A program made the translations under genes and the position numbers. Positions 7,769 to 16,253 of a stretch of DNA of 64,000 bases are shown here, piece after piece (positions within the stretch are counted from its first letter, which is position 1; the number at the start of each line of letters is the position of its first letter). The notes under the pieces are model-generated. The model was not told where the DNA came from and did no database searches. It saw only the letters and a list, made by a program, of their open reading frames with translations. The DNA comes from Paracoccaceae bacterium (GTDB taxonomy: Bacteria > Pseudomonadota > Alphaproteobacteria > Rhodobacterales > Rhodobacteraceae), in contig JALHOL010000009.1 in NCBI GenBank assembly GCA_022843025.1, positions 1-64,000 on the forward strand, given 5' to 3'.

Positions 7769-9181
7769 TTACACCAAGGCGGGCAGGCGCAGGGTGACAA
7801 CCGCCCCCTGCAGTGGCCCATTGGCAAGGTCTAGGGACCCGCCCATCCGTTCGGCAATGCGCCGCCCCAAGGCAAGGCCGACCCCAAGCCCAGAGGCCTT
7901 GCCTGTTTGAAACGGTTCGAAGACCTTGTGCATCATGTCAGCCGGAATGCCCGGCCCGGTATCGGTTACCCTAACCTCCAACGTGCCATCTGACCCGTTG
8001 GACCATGTCACGGTCAGCTCGCCGCCATCTTCGACCGCCTCGATCCCATTGGATAGGATCGTGTTCAGCACCTGTTCCAGTTCTGCAGGCCGTCCCAGGA
8101 CCATCGGACTGCCCGAGCCCGCCGCCACCGAGATTGTGATCGATCTGCGGGCCAATTGCGGCTGAAAGCCCGCAATGCAGCGCGCAATGACATGGTCGAT
8201 TTGCGCCTGTTCCGACAGGCCGCCAGGATCGCGGCGCGACTTTATGAGGAAGGACCGGATCCACCCTTCCAACCGGTCCACCTGATCTGTGATATCACGC
8301 AAGGTTTCGCGGCTGCTTTCGGGAATGTCGTCGTCAATCGTCAGTTCGGCGCAAGACCGGATCGAGGCCAAGGGGTTGCGTAGCCCATGTGCCACGGCCG
8401 ACGCCATCTCTCCCACAACGGCCAGACGTTCGGTTTCCACTGTGCGCGCTTCTTGGCGCACCAGAACGCGGGTGGCATAGGTCACGACAACGGCCAGCCC
8501 GCCGAACAGCACCGCCGCCGCTGCCAATGCGCCAAGCCAAGCATAGGTCTTGACCCGCTGGATCGAGACCAACAAGGCACCCGGAGCTTTGTAGACCTCG
8601 ACCGCGCCAACAACAGTGTCAGCCGTGATGTCGCGGATAGGGATGTAATACTCGATGAACTCGGAGATACCTTCAGGAAAGCCTACATGTTCATCTTTGG
8701 CGCCGCGGTCCACTACGTTCAGTTCAGGGTCCAGTTCGCCGCGCATGGCTGCCGCAAGCTCATCATTGTCGGGGAAACTTTGCCCGATCATCTCGGCATC
8801 GCTGGACCAAAGAATCGTGCCATCACCACCATAAACATTGGCACGAAAGACATCTGGCATCTGGCCAACATGGATCAGCAGTTCCTCGATGTCCTGATCT
8901 GCAGTGCTGTCCGTGGTGTTGCGAAAGTAGTCGCTGGCATTTTCGACATGGACGACCGAGTTCAGGAAATCGGCAGAAACAATCGCATCGCGCAGCATCA
9001 TCTGGGTGACCATAAAGCGCGACAACGTGGCCGACAAAACCAGAGCCGTCGAAAAGATCAAGACAAAGCTGATCGCCAAGAATGCGGTGACCATCCGCAT
9101 ATGATGCGAAGAATCCCGCAAAAGTATGGGGTTAGGCAAGAATGTCATTGGTCGGCCGGATGATTCGTTGCGCGGATTCAT
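7769..9181 (-). CDS. Membrane sensor histidine kinase (NtrB-like)
   Basis: About 470 residues from ATG 9181. Transmembrane segments at about 30-53 and 213-236 flank an extracytoplasmic domain of about 160 residues that is PAS/Cache-like in size (VYGGDGTILWSSD resembles a dCache/PAS strand). A short cytoplasmic linker leads to the dimerisation domain with the phosphoacceptor His at about 265 in AVAHGLRNPLASI, then N box (LSNGIEAV), G1 (DTGPGI) and G2 (GLGVGLAL). All catalytic boxes are intact. ATG 9181 follows GGGGTG; ATG 9196 in the same frame has no ribosome binding site. It is co-directional with the NtrC-like regulator and divergent from the receiver-glycosyltransferase fusion, both possible phosphotransfer partners. 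Confidence 0.9.
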   Translation of the reverse strand: MNPRNESSGRPMTFLPNPILLRDSSHHMRMVTAFLAISFVLIFSTALVLSATLSRFMVTQMMLRDAIVSADFLNSVVHVENASDYFRNTTDSTADQDIEELLIHVGQMPDVFRANVYGGDGTILWSSDAEMIGQSFPDNDELAAAMRGELDPELNVVDRGAKDEHVGFPEGISEFIEYYIPIRDITADTVVGAVEVYKAPGALLVSIQRVKTYAWLGALAAAAVLFGGLAVVVTYATRVLVRQEARTVETERLAVVGEMASAVAHGLRNPLASIRSCAELTIDDDIPESSRETLRDITDQVDRLEGWIRSFLIKSRRDPGGLSEQAQIDHVIARCIAGFQPQLARRSITISVAAGSGSPMVLGRPAELEQVLNTILSNGIEAVEDGGELTVTWSNGSDGTLEVRVTDTGPGIPADMMHKVFEPFQTGKASGLGVGLALGRRIAERMGGSLDLANGPLQGAVVTLRLPALV

Positions 9182-9361
9182 GCTGCAGCACCCCATTGTA
9201 ACAAATACATATACTTGCGGTTTATAAGCCTCTTTCAGTGTGTGTTGTCAGCCCCCGGCAGCGACCCAACTGCGGCATTTGCCCCAATTTTGTGTTTGGG
9301 CCCAGTCGGCGTCCCGCAACACAGCGCCTATGGATTGTTCGACGCAATCCTTGGGGGCCTC
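9182..9361. promoter_or_regulatory. Divergent promoter region between kinase and receiver-glycosyltransferase genes
   Basis: About 180 bases. The part next to the kinase gene (about 9196-9235) is strikingly AT-rich for this genome (TTGTAACAAATACATATAC, then TTTATAA) and is the likely site of both promoters. The frame upstream of ATG 9362 stays open to 9215 but looks like leader rather than protein, and a GGGGG ribosome binding site precedes 9362. No -24/-12 sigma-54 element was seen. Confidence 0.5.
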
Positions 9362-10921
9362 ATGTCTGGTATCTTGCTGTTGGAAGACGAGCCGATCATT
9401 GCCCGCAACATTTGCCGGGCCTTGGGGCGTGTCGGCCATCTGGTGACCCATGCGGCCTCGGCCAAGGAGGCGCAGGCGCAACTGACTGCGTCGAGCTACG
9501 ATCTTGTGCTGGCCGATGTGAACCTGGGCGATGGGGATGGGATTGAGGTCCTATCCGAACAGGTGGCCCGTCTGGGCGATGTGCCAATCATCATCATGAC
9601 CGGGCAGGATACGCTGGACAACCGGCTGCGAGCAGAGGGCCTGTCGGTGTCGGCCTTTCTGTCCAAACCCTTTGCCATGTCGCGGTTGGCGGAACTGACC
9701 GGGGCCCTCTTGGCTGAGACGGGCAAACAGGCTGGCGTGCGGCGCGGGCCTTCGGTGATGATGTACTCGCATGACACGATCGGCTTGGGCCATATGCGAC
9801 GCAACACTGCGATTGCACAGGAACTGGTCGCCCGGGTGCCGGGAGTGTCGGTGCTGATGCTGGTCGGCTGTCCCGCCGGCATGGTCTTTGAGCCGCATCC
9901 GGGTATCGATTATGTCAAGCTGCCGTCCCTGACAAAACTGGGACGAGGCAGGTGGCAGGCGGGCAGTCTGCGGATTGATGCGGCCACCACCCGGGCCTTG
10001 CGGGCGGGAATCCTGGACCGGGTGATCGAAACCTTTGCCCCGGATGTGCTGTTGGTCGATCACGAACCTGCCGGGGTCTGGGACGAGTTGGTGGCCCCGA
10101 TCAAGGCGCTGCGGGCGAACGGCCGCACGCGGGTCATGCTGGGCCTGCGCGACATTCTGGATGACCCCGACCGGGTGGCTGGGTCCTGGGCCGCCAGCGG
10201 GACGGATCGGGTGATTTCGGACCTGTATGACGATGTGATGATCTATGGCAACGAGGAGTTCTATCCCTCGGACACCGCCTATGGGCTGGCGGCGCTGCGC
10301 CCGGGTCATGTACGCTATTGCGGGGCAGTGACGACGGTCCGCCCTGCTGAGCGTGACCGGTGGACGGGCCTACCGCGCCGGGTGCTGGTATCGGGCGGCG
10401 GCGGGCGGGATGCGTTTGCGCTGCTGGACACGACCCTTGCCGGGTTTGAAAGCCTGCCTCCGCCGCGCCGTCCGCTGCTGACACTGATTGCCGGTCCGTT
10501 GATGGACGCCGAACTGTCAGATGCGCTAAAGCACCGTGCAGCACAGGCAGGAGCGACATTCCGCGAGTCAGTTCCCGACCTGCCAGCATTGTTGTCGGCC
10601 AGCGACCTGTTCATCACGATGGGCGGCTACAACTCGGTGACAGAGGCGCTGGTGACCTGCTGCCCCTCGGTCGTGGTGCCCCGCGTCGGGCCTTCGGGGG
10701 AGCAGCGCATCAGGGCGGAACGATTGCAGGCGATGGGTCTGGCGACGGTTGTCTGGCGCGATGACCTAACAGCGGCGCGAATGGCCGCCGTGATGACCGC
10801 CCGCCCTCGCGCACCCGGCACGCTGTCGGCCCTGTCGTTTGACGGTGCTCAGGCTGCTGCCGACCATATCGCCTTGGTTCTGGCCGAGGCCGCAGTCCAG
10901 AAGGTGACCCTGAATGCCTGA
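9362..10921 (+). CDS. Response-regulator receiver fused to MurG-like glycosyltransferase
   Basis: A 519-residue two-domain protein. Residues 1-120 form a receiver with every key residue: Glu8-Asp9, phosphoacceptor Asp52 in VLADVNLG, Thr80 in IIMTGQ and Lys102 in FLSKPF. Residues about 130-519 form a GT-B enzyme of the COG4671 type: SHDTIGLGHMRRN near the junction, LVSGGGGRDAF in the middle and the donor-site signature TMGGYNSVTEA near the C-terminus. It is a paralogue of the glycosyltransferase at 4831, which lacks the receiver. There is no DNA-binding domain, so phosphorylation would act on the enzyme itself (inference). It starts a tightly overlapping six-gene operon; the next gene overlaps by eight bases. 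Confidence 0.88.
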   Translation: MSGILLLEDEPIIARNICRALGRVGHLVTHAASAKEAQAQLTASSYDLVLADVNLGDGDGIEVLSEQVARLGDVPIIIMTGQDTLDNRLRAEGLSVSAFLSKPFAMSRLAELTGALLAETGKQAGVRRGPSVMMYSHDTIGLGHMRRNTAIAQELVARVPGVSVLMLVGCPAGMVFEPHPGIDYVKLPSLTKLGRGRWQAGSLRIDAATTRALRAGILDRVIETFAPDVLLVDHEPAGVWDELVAPIKALRANGRTRVMLGLRDILDDPDRVAGSWAASGTDRVISDLYDDVMIYGNEEFYPSDTAYGLAALRPGHVRYCGAVTTVRPAERDRWTGLPRRVLVSGGGGRDAFALLDTTLAGFESLPPPRRPLLTLIAGPLMDAELSDALKHRAAQAGATFRESVPDLPALLSASDLFITMGGYNSVTEALVTCCPSVVVPRVGPSGEQRIRAERLQAMGLATVVWRDDLTAARMAAVMTARPRAPGTLSALSFDGAQAAADHIALVLAEAAVQKVTLNA

Positions 10922-12116
10922 TACCCGCCCCATGCGCGTCGGCTATGTGCTGAAACGCTTTCCCCGCTTTTCTGAGACATTCATCCTGAACGAGTTGCTG
11001 GCCTTGCAGGCGTTGGGCGTGGAAACCCATATCTTTTCCCTGCTGACCCCACCGGACGAGCCGCGTCATGCGCGGTTGGCGGCGTTGCGTGCGCCGGTGA
11101 CCTATCTGCCCAAAACCCTTGGCCCCGTGGTTGCGGATGACCCGCTGTTCGCAGGCACCGAGGCCAAGGCGGCCGCGGTGTTGCAGGGCAAGGCGGCCGA
11201 GGTTGCACGGTTGGCGCAGGTGGCAGGCATAACGCATTTGCACGCGCATTTCGCATCCGACCCCGCCACCGTCGCGCTATTGGCCGCACGGCTGATGGGT
11301 GGGACATTCTCGTTCACCGCCCATGCACGCGATATCTTTCACACCTATGTTTCGCCACAGGTCGATGCCGCCAAGCGCCGTGTCAAGTTGGGGCAGGCCG
11401 CTTTTTCCGTTACCGTGTCGGATTTCAACGCTACGTATTTGCGTGGCATCTGCCCCGAAGCGGCAAGCCGAATCCATCGGCTGTATAACGGCATCGATCT
11501 GTCGCTGTTCGCACCCGCCGAGACTGTGGTGCCCGGGCGCATTGTCGCTGTTGGGCGGCTGGTGGAGAAGAAGGGTTTTGGCGTTCTGGTGCAGGCTTGC
11601 GCCCTGTTGCGGGCGCAGGGCGCGGCGTTTGATTGCCGGATCATCGGGGATGGCCCGTTGCATGGGGCTTTGTCGGCGCAGATTGAGGCGCTGGGTCTGA
11701 CCGGATGCGTAACACTGGAAGGCCCGATGCCCCAAGAGCAGCTTGCCGTCGTGCTGAACACTGCCGCCGTAGCAACTTTACCCTGCGTGATCACGCCGGA
11801 CGGTGACCGCGACGGGTTGCCCACGGTCCTGCTGGAGGCAATGGGTAAGGCGATCCCGGTTGTTACGACCACAGTTACCGGCGGGCCAGAGATTGTGGCT
11901 GACGGGGAAACGGGACTCTTGTGTTCGCCGAATGACCCCGAAGGCCTGGCGGCTGCTTTGGCCGCCCTCTTGGCCAACCCGTTTCGGGCGCGGGCTATGG
12001 GAGTTGCGGGGCGCCTGCGGGCCGAGCGGTTGTTCAACCTCTCTATCAATGCTGCCCGTCTGGCGGATTATTTTGCGGCGGTGTCCGTGACCAACCTGTC
12101 GCAGGGGGCTGCGTGA
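10914..12116 (+). CDS. Glycosyltransferase family 4 (WcaL/colanic-acid type)
   Basis: A 400-residue GT-B retaining glycosyltransferase. The N-terminal domain has the KRFPRFSETFILNE motif characteristic of colanic-acid-type GT4 enzymes and HLHAHFAS. The C-terminal domain shows YNGIDLSLF, VAVGRLVEKKGF, and a GLPTVLLEAMGK acid motif (E-x7-E region) that contacts the nucleotide-sugar. No signal peptide or membrane segment is present, so it acts in the cytoplasm or at the inner membrane face. Its ATG overlaps the end of the receiver fusion, and its TGA overlaps the next ATG, supporting coupled translation. Acceptor and donor are not predictable from sequence. Confidence 0.88.
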   Translation: MPDTRPMRVGYVLKRFPRFSETFILNELLALQALGVETHIFSLLTPPDEPRHARLAALRAPVTYLPKTLGPVVADDPLFAGTEAKAAAVLQGKAAEVARLAQVAGITHLHAHFASDPATVALLAARLMGGTFSFTAHARDIFHTYVSPQVDAAKRRVKLGQAAFSVTVSDFNATYLRGICPEAASRIHRLYNGIDLSLFAPAETVVPGRIVAVGRLVEKKGFGVLVQACALLRAQGAAFDCRIIGDGPLHGALSAQIEALGLTGCVTLEGPMPQEQLAVVLNTAAVATLPCVITPDGDRDGLPTVLLEAMGKAIPVVTTTVTGGPEIVADGETGLLCSPNDPEGLAAALAALLANPFRARAMGVAGRLRAERLFNLSINAARLADYFAAVSVTNLSQGAA

Positions 12117-13285
12117 TGCGAATTGCATATGTGTGCGCCGATGGAGGCATTGCGGTATTTGGCGACAAGGGCGCCTCTGTCCATATCACGGCCATGGCGG
12201 GGGCCTTTTGCCGGATCGGCCATGAGGTGCGGGTACTGTGCGCGCGGCGCGGGACAGGATCGGCGGAGTTTCCGGTCGAGCAAGTCAGTGCCGATCTGCC
12301 GCCCCCAGAGGATCGGGCGGGAAAAGAACGCGATCAAATCGCTACCGCTTCCGCCATCGAGGAGCGGCTTGTGGCCCTACACCGCGATTGGCAGTTTGAC
12401 CTGATCTATGAACGCTATGCGTTGTGGTCCACCGCCGGGGTGCGGGCCGGTCGACGCCTGGGAGTTCCCGTGGTTGTCGAAGTGAACGCGCCCTTGGTAA
12501 CCGAACAAGCCGCCTTCCGGTCGCTGGTTCTGGAACCGGAGGCCCGGGCCATTGAGGCCGAAGTGTTTCGTTGTGCCGATGCGTTAGCCGTGGTTTCAGA
12601 TGAACTGGTCGCCTATGTGACCGCCAAAGGCGCGGTGCCTGCCAGGGTCCATGTGATCCGCAATGCCGTCGACACAGCACGATTTACCCCCCATGTGCCG
12701 CGCGCATTGGTGCCCGGCATTCCCGACACTGCCTTTGTCGTGGGCTTTTCCGGTTCGTTGAAGGCCTGGCATGGACTGGACACATTGCTGCCCGCCTTCC
12801 GCGCCCTGCGCGATGTCCTGCCCAAAGCGCACTTGCTGGTGGTGGGCGAAGGTCCGCGCAAGGTGTGGGTTGAGGGCTATGCCGCGGGGGCTGGGCTTGA
12901 CGGTGCTGTTACGCTGACGGGCTGGGTCAGCCATGATGAGCTGCCCGGGCTGATCGCGCGGATGGATGTGGCAACCGCCCCCTATCCGGCAGCAGAGGGG
13001 CATTACTTCTCGCCCTTGAAGCTTTATGAATATCTGGCGGTTGGGCGGCCAGTGGTCGCCAGCCGCATTGGCCAGACCGAGCAGGTGTTGGACGGCACGG
13101 GCGCGGCCCTGCTCGTCCCGCCTGGCGACGCTGCCGCGCTGACACGGGCATTGTCGCAGGTGGCGCAGGATCGGGACCTGGCACTGACCTTGGCCCGGAA
13201 TGCCGCCGCCCAAGGACGCCGCCACGACTGGACCGATAACGCCCGCGCCGTAATGGCGTTGATCCGTGAGGTGGTGCCGGCATGA
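12116..13285 (+). CDS. Glycosyltransferase family 4
   Basis: A 389-residue GT4 enzyme. The N-terminal glycine-rich loop FGDKGASVHI, the DLIYERYALWS segment and NAPLVTEQA are typical; the C-terminal Rossmann half contains IRNAVDTARF, VGFSGSLKAWHGLD, VGEGP, and the FSPLKLYEYLAVGRPVV nucleotide-sugar motif. The preceding in-frame GTG at 12113 is rejected because ATG 12116 gives the usual TGATG overlap with the upstream stop. It ends with an ATGA overlap into the ABC exporter. Together with the upstream enzymes it gives the locus four glycosyltransferases, consistent with assembly of a short oligosaccharide. Confidence 0.88.
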   Translation: MRIAYVCADGGIAVFGDKGASVHITAMAGAFCRIGHEVRVLCARRGTGSAEFPVEQVSADLPPPEDRAGKERDQIATASAIEERLVALHRDWQFDLIYERYALWSTAGVRAGRRLGVPVVVEVNAPLVTEQAAFRSLVLEPEARAIEAEVFRCADALAVVSDELVAYVTAKGAVPARVHVIRNAVDTARFTPHVPRALVPGIPDTAFVVGFSGSLKAWHGLDTLLPAFRALRDVLPKAHLLVVGEGPRKVWVEGYAAGAGLDGAVTLTGWVSHDELPGLIARMDVATAPYPAAEGHYFSPLKLYEYLAVGRPVVASRIGQTEQVLDGTGAALLVPPGDAAALTRALSQVAQDRDLALTLARNAAAQGRRHDWTDNARAVMALIREVVPA

Positions 13286-15042
13286 GTGACGCCAAGATAC
13301 AACCCCGTGCTCTGCTGCGCCTGTTCCGTCGGATGGGCCCCCATGCGCGCCCGTATCGATCCACGCTCATCCTCGGCAGTCTGGCCATGCTTGCCGTCGC
13401 CGTGACCGAGATCATCCGACCCTGGCCGATGAAAGTTGTATTTGATGGCATATTGATGCCGCAGGCGCAGCCAGATGCGGTTATGGCCCGCATGCTGGCG
13501 TGGTTTGGCGCGGGGGATGGCCTGCTGGCGGCGGCAGCAATCTCAATCCTAGCCTTGGCGGTGATTGGCGGGGCCATGGCCTATGTTCAAGCTACGCTGA
13601 TCGCTGCGGTTGGTCAAAAGGTGGTGGCCGATATCAGGCTGGATCTGTACCGGCATGTGCAAAGCCTGTCGCATTCGTTCCACGACACGGCCTCAAGCGC
13701 CGACATCATCTCGCGGTTGACCGGCGATGTGCGGATGATGCGCGACCTGCTGATCGATGCGGCGGTATTCTTTGCGGCTCGGACTGTCGTGATGGTGGGC
13801 ACGCTTGCCATTATGTTCGTGATGGACTGGCAGCTTACCCTTGCGGCGCTGCTCGTGTTGCCGGGGCTGGTCTTTGTTACCCAATCCTACAGCGCCCGGA
13901 TCAAGGATGCGGCCCGCCGTCAACGCCGCAAGGAGGGCAAGATCGCCGTGGTGATGACCGAGGGCATCTCGGCTATCTCGGTCGTCAAGGGCTTTGCCCG
14001 CGAGGCCTATGAGGAAGACCGATTTGCCCGCCAGAACACCTCGTCGGCCGAGGCGGGGGTGGTGTCCACCCGCATGGCGGCACAGATGGACCGCGTTGTG
14101 CAGGTTTTGCTGGCTGTCGGAACCTGCATCGTGCTGTGGTACGGGGTGACTCGGGTGCGTGGCGGTGCGGTCAGTCCGGGTGATCTATTGGTGTTTACCG
14201 CCTATCTTACCACGCTGTACAAACCGATCCGCAAGATGAGTTCGATGGCCTCTCGCATGGCCAAGGCCACGGCAAGTGGCGAGCGGTTGCTTGAAATCTT
14301 CGACATCCGGCCTGATGTGTCAGACCCGATTGATGTGCCGGACGATCATCATGTTATTGGCCGTGTGGCACTGGAGGCGGTGACCTTTGGCTATCCCGGT
14401 GCCCCGCCTGTGCTGCAGGGCGCGACGCTGCATCTGCATCCGGGTGAGACGGTCGCCCTTGTGGGGAGCAGCGGCATGGGGAAGTCGTCGGTCGCCAAGC
14501 TGCTGATGCGGTTTTATGATCCGCAGGCTGGCCGCGTGACGATCGATGGCCATGACATTCGCGACATTATGCTGGCCTCCTTGCGCGAACAAATCGCAGT
14601 GGTACTGCAAGAAACGGTGCTGTTTGCCACCTCGGTGCGCGACAACATCGCCTATGGGCGTCTGGATGCAACGGAGGCAGAGATCGAGGCGGCCGCTATC
14701 GCCGCGGGTGCAGATGCCTTCATTCGCCGCTTGCCCGACGGCTATGCGACCCTGCTAGGCGAGCGCGGTGAAACCCTGTCAGGCGGCCAACGACAGCGCA
14801 TCGCCATCGCCCGCGCAATCCTGCGCGATGCGCCGATTCTGATCTTGGATGAGCCGTTGACCGGGTTGGACCATGAGACAGCTCAGGGATTGGCTGCCAC
14901 CCTGCGCAGTGTGGCAGCCGGTCGTACCACCATGTTGATCGCCCATGACACGCTGTCGCTGACCATGGCGCATCGGGTGGTCGAATTGCATGAAGGACAA
15001 TTCCGACCCCATGTCGCCGAACGACAGGAGAGGTTGGCATGA
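13282..15042 (+). CDS. ABC exporter, fused membrane and ATPase domains (MsbA-like)
   Basis: A 586-residue half-transporter of the type I exporter class. The N-terminal half (about 30-320) has six membrane spans; the C-terminal nucleotide-binding domain carries Walker A GSSGMGKSS, Q loop VLQETVLF, signature LSGGQRQR, Walker B ILILDEPLTGLD and the H loop IAHDTLS. It would work as a homodimer. This class moves lipids, lipid-linked sugars, peptides or small molecules out of the cytoplasm. Being the only transporter in the operon, it is the probable exporter or flippase of the product made by the neighbouring glycosyltransferases (inference). It overlaps both neighbours by ATGA. Confidence 0.92.
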   Translation: MSDAKIQPRALLRLFRRMGPHARPYRSTLILGSLAMLAVAVTEIIRPWPMKVVFDGILMPQAQPDAVMARMLAWFGAGDGLLAAAAISILALAVIGGAMAYVQATLIAAVGQKVVADIRLDLYRHVQSLSHSFHDTASSADIISRLTGDVRMMRDLLIDAAVFFAARTVVMVGTLAIMFVMDWQLTLAALLVLPGLVFVTQSYSARIKDAARRQRRKEGKIAVVMTEGISAISVVKGFAREAYEEDRFARQNTSSAEAGVVSTRMAAQMDRVVQVLLAVGTCIVLWYGVTRVRGGAVSPGDLLVFTAYLTTLYKPIRKMSSMASRMAKATASGERLLEIFDIRPDVSDPIDVPDDHHVIGRVALEAVTFGYPGAPPVLQGATLHLHPGETVALVGSSGMGKSSVAKLLMRFYDPQAGRVTIDGHDIRDIMLASLREQIAVVLQETVLFATSVRDNIAYGRLDATEAEIEAAAIAAGADAFIRRLPDGYATLLGERGETLSGGQRQRIAIARAILRDAPILILDEPLTGLDHETAQGLAATLRSVAAGRTTMLIAHDTLSLTMAHRVVELHEGQFRPHVAERQERLA

Positions 15043-16253
15043 CGCTGCTTGGTAATGTCTTGCACCCCGCACCTGAACACCTGTGCACGCTGCTGAAAAC
15101 CGGCCCTTCGTCGCAGGCTGTGGCCGCTCTATTGCCCGGTGGCCCACAGCGGCTAACGGTGGAGAGGGTGCATTTCCCTGGTGCCAAACCGGTTCAGCTG
15201 CAAATCCGGGCGCATGACGGTGCGGGCCACAGTCAGGTGCTATTGGGCGAATGGGTGGGGGCGCAAGCCGCAGATCTTGCCCTGATCGAGGCGGCAAGAC
15301 TGGCCAAGCCGCGGCGCAGGCAAAGTACTATAGAGCCTTCGGTGGTGGCCGATCCAGCAAACGGGCTGGTGCTGCGCCGCCCCGGCTTTGACGCCAAACT
15401 GCCCGGTCTGCGGTTACTGCATGATCCGGCCTTTGCTTTGAAAAGGTTGGGGGCGCAGGCGAGCGTCAGCCTTGTGGCGCACCGCTTGGGCAAACGGGCG
15501 GTGCTGCGCATCACCGGGCCTGATGGCGTTCGCTTTGCGCGGCTGCGGCCAATAACGTCGAACTCGGGGCAGGTGGCTTATGACCGTCATCTTGCGCTTT
15601 GGACGGCACTGCAGGGCAATGACGTTCTGGTCATCCCTCGCCCGGCGGGTTTTGACGCCGAATTGGGCGTGGCATTGTTTGAGGCGCTGCCCGGCCTGCC
15701 TCCGATCTTTGACGGCCTGGCGGGGTTTGCTGCTTGTCGGTCGGTAATGCGGGGGATTGCGGCGATGCAAAGCCTGGCGACCGAGGCGGAAGCGTACTCC
15801 ACCGCCGACGAGATGGAGATCCTAGACGTTTGGGCCGGGCGGCTAGCGCAGGTTTTTCCCGATCTGGCGGACCGTGTGCAGCCACTATTGCAGTGCTTGC
15901 GCGATGACCTGACGGCCATGGCCCCAGTGACCCCGGCGCTGTGCCACCGGGACCTGCACGAGGGCCAGGTCTTACTGGACCAGAGCCGCACCGGGCTTTT
16001 GGATTTTGACACCTTGCGCCTTGGCGACCCCTGTCTGGACCTTGGCAATCTGCAGGCGCATCTAATCCTTGCTACCCTTCGCGACGGGCTACCACGCCGC
16101 GCCTTTGTGACCGCCTTGGAGAATGCATCGGCGCAACCCTTGGCTCGGGTGGCCTTGTGGCGCAGGGCGGCCCTGTTGCGACTGGCGATGATCTACGCCT
16201 TTTCTGCCGAACCCAAATCGGTGATCCTTGGCTTGCTGGCAGAGGCCGCATGA
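15039..16253 (+). CDS. APH-fold phosphotransferase with duplicated N-lobe-like module
   Basis: A 404-residue protein. The C-terminal lobe has the kinase catalytic loop HRDLHEGQ (303-310) and metal motif DFD (322-324) followed by GDPCLDLGNLQAHL, typical of aminoglycoside/choline-kinase-like phosphotransferases. The expected Asn of HxDxxxxN is Gln. The N-terminal part is unusually long and appears to contain two strand-turn-strand modules of the N-lobe type, one near 43-56 and one near 147-158 (GKRAVLRI). It is the second of three such proteins in the locus. Substrate unknown; a sugar hydroxyl or glycan intermediate is plausible from context. ATGA overlaps on both sides. Confidence 0.78.
   Translation: MTLLGNVLHPAPEHLCTLLKTGPSSQAVAALLPGGPQRLTVERVHFPGAKPVQLQIRAHDGAGHSQVLLGEWVGAQAADLALIEAARLAKPRRRQSTIEPSVVADPANGLVLRRPGFDAKLPGLRLLHDPAFALKRLGAQASVSLVAHRLGKRAVLRITGPDGVRFARLRPITSNSGQVAYDRHLALWTALQGNDVLVIPRPAGFDAELGVALFEALPGLPPIFDGLAGFAACRSVMRGIAAMQSLATEAEAYSTADEMEILDVWAGRLAQVFPDLADRVQPLLQCLRDDLTAMAPVTPALCHRDLHEGQVLLDQSRTGLLDFDTLRLGDPCLDLGNLQAHLILATLRDGLPRRAFVTALENASAQPLARVALWRRAALLRLAMIYAFSAEPKSVILGLLAEAA

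Noticed and set aside
9182..9361. Sigma-54 promoter next to the NtrC-like regulator
   Set aside because: No GG-N10-GC type -24/-12 element was found here or before 4831, and the regulator lacks GAFTGA.
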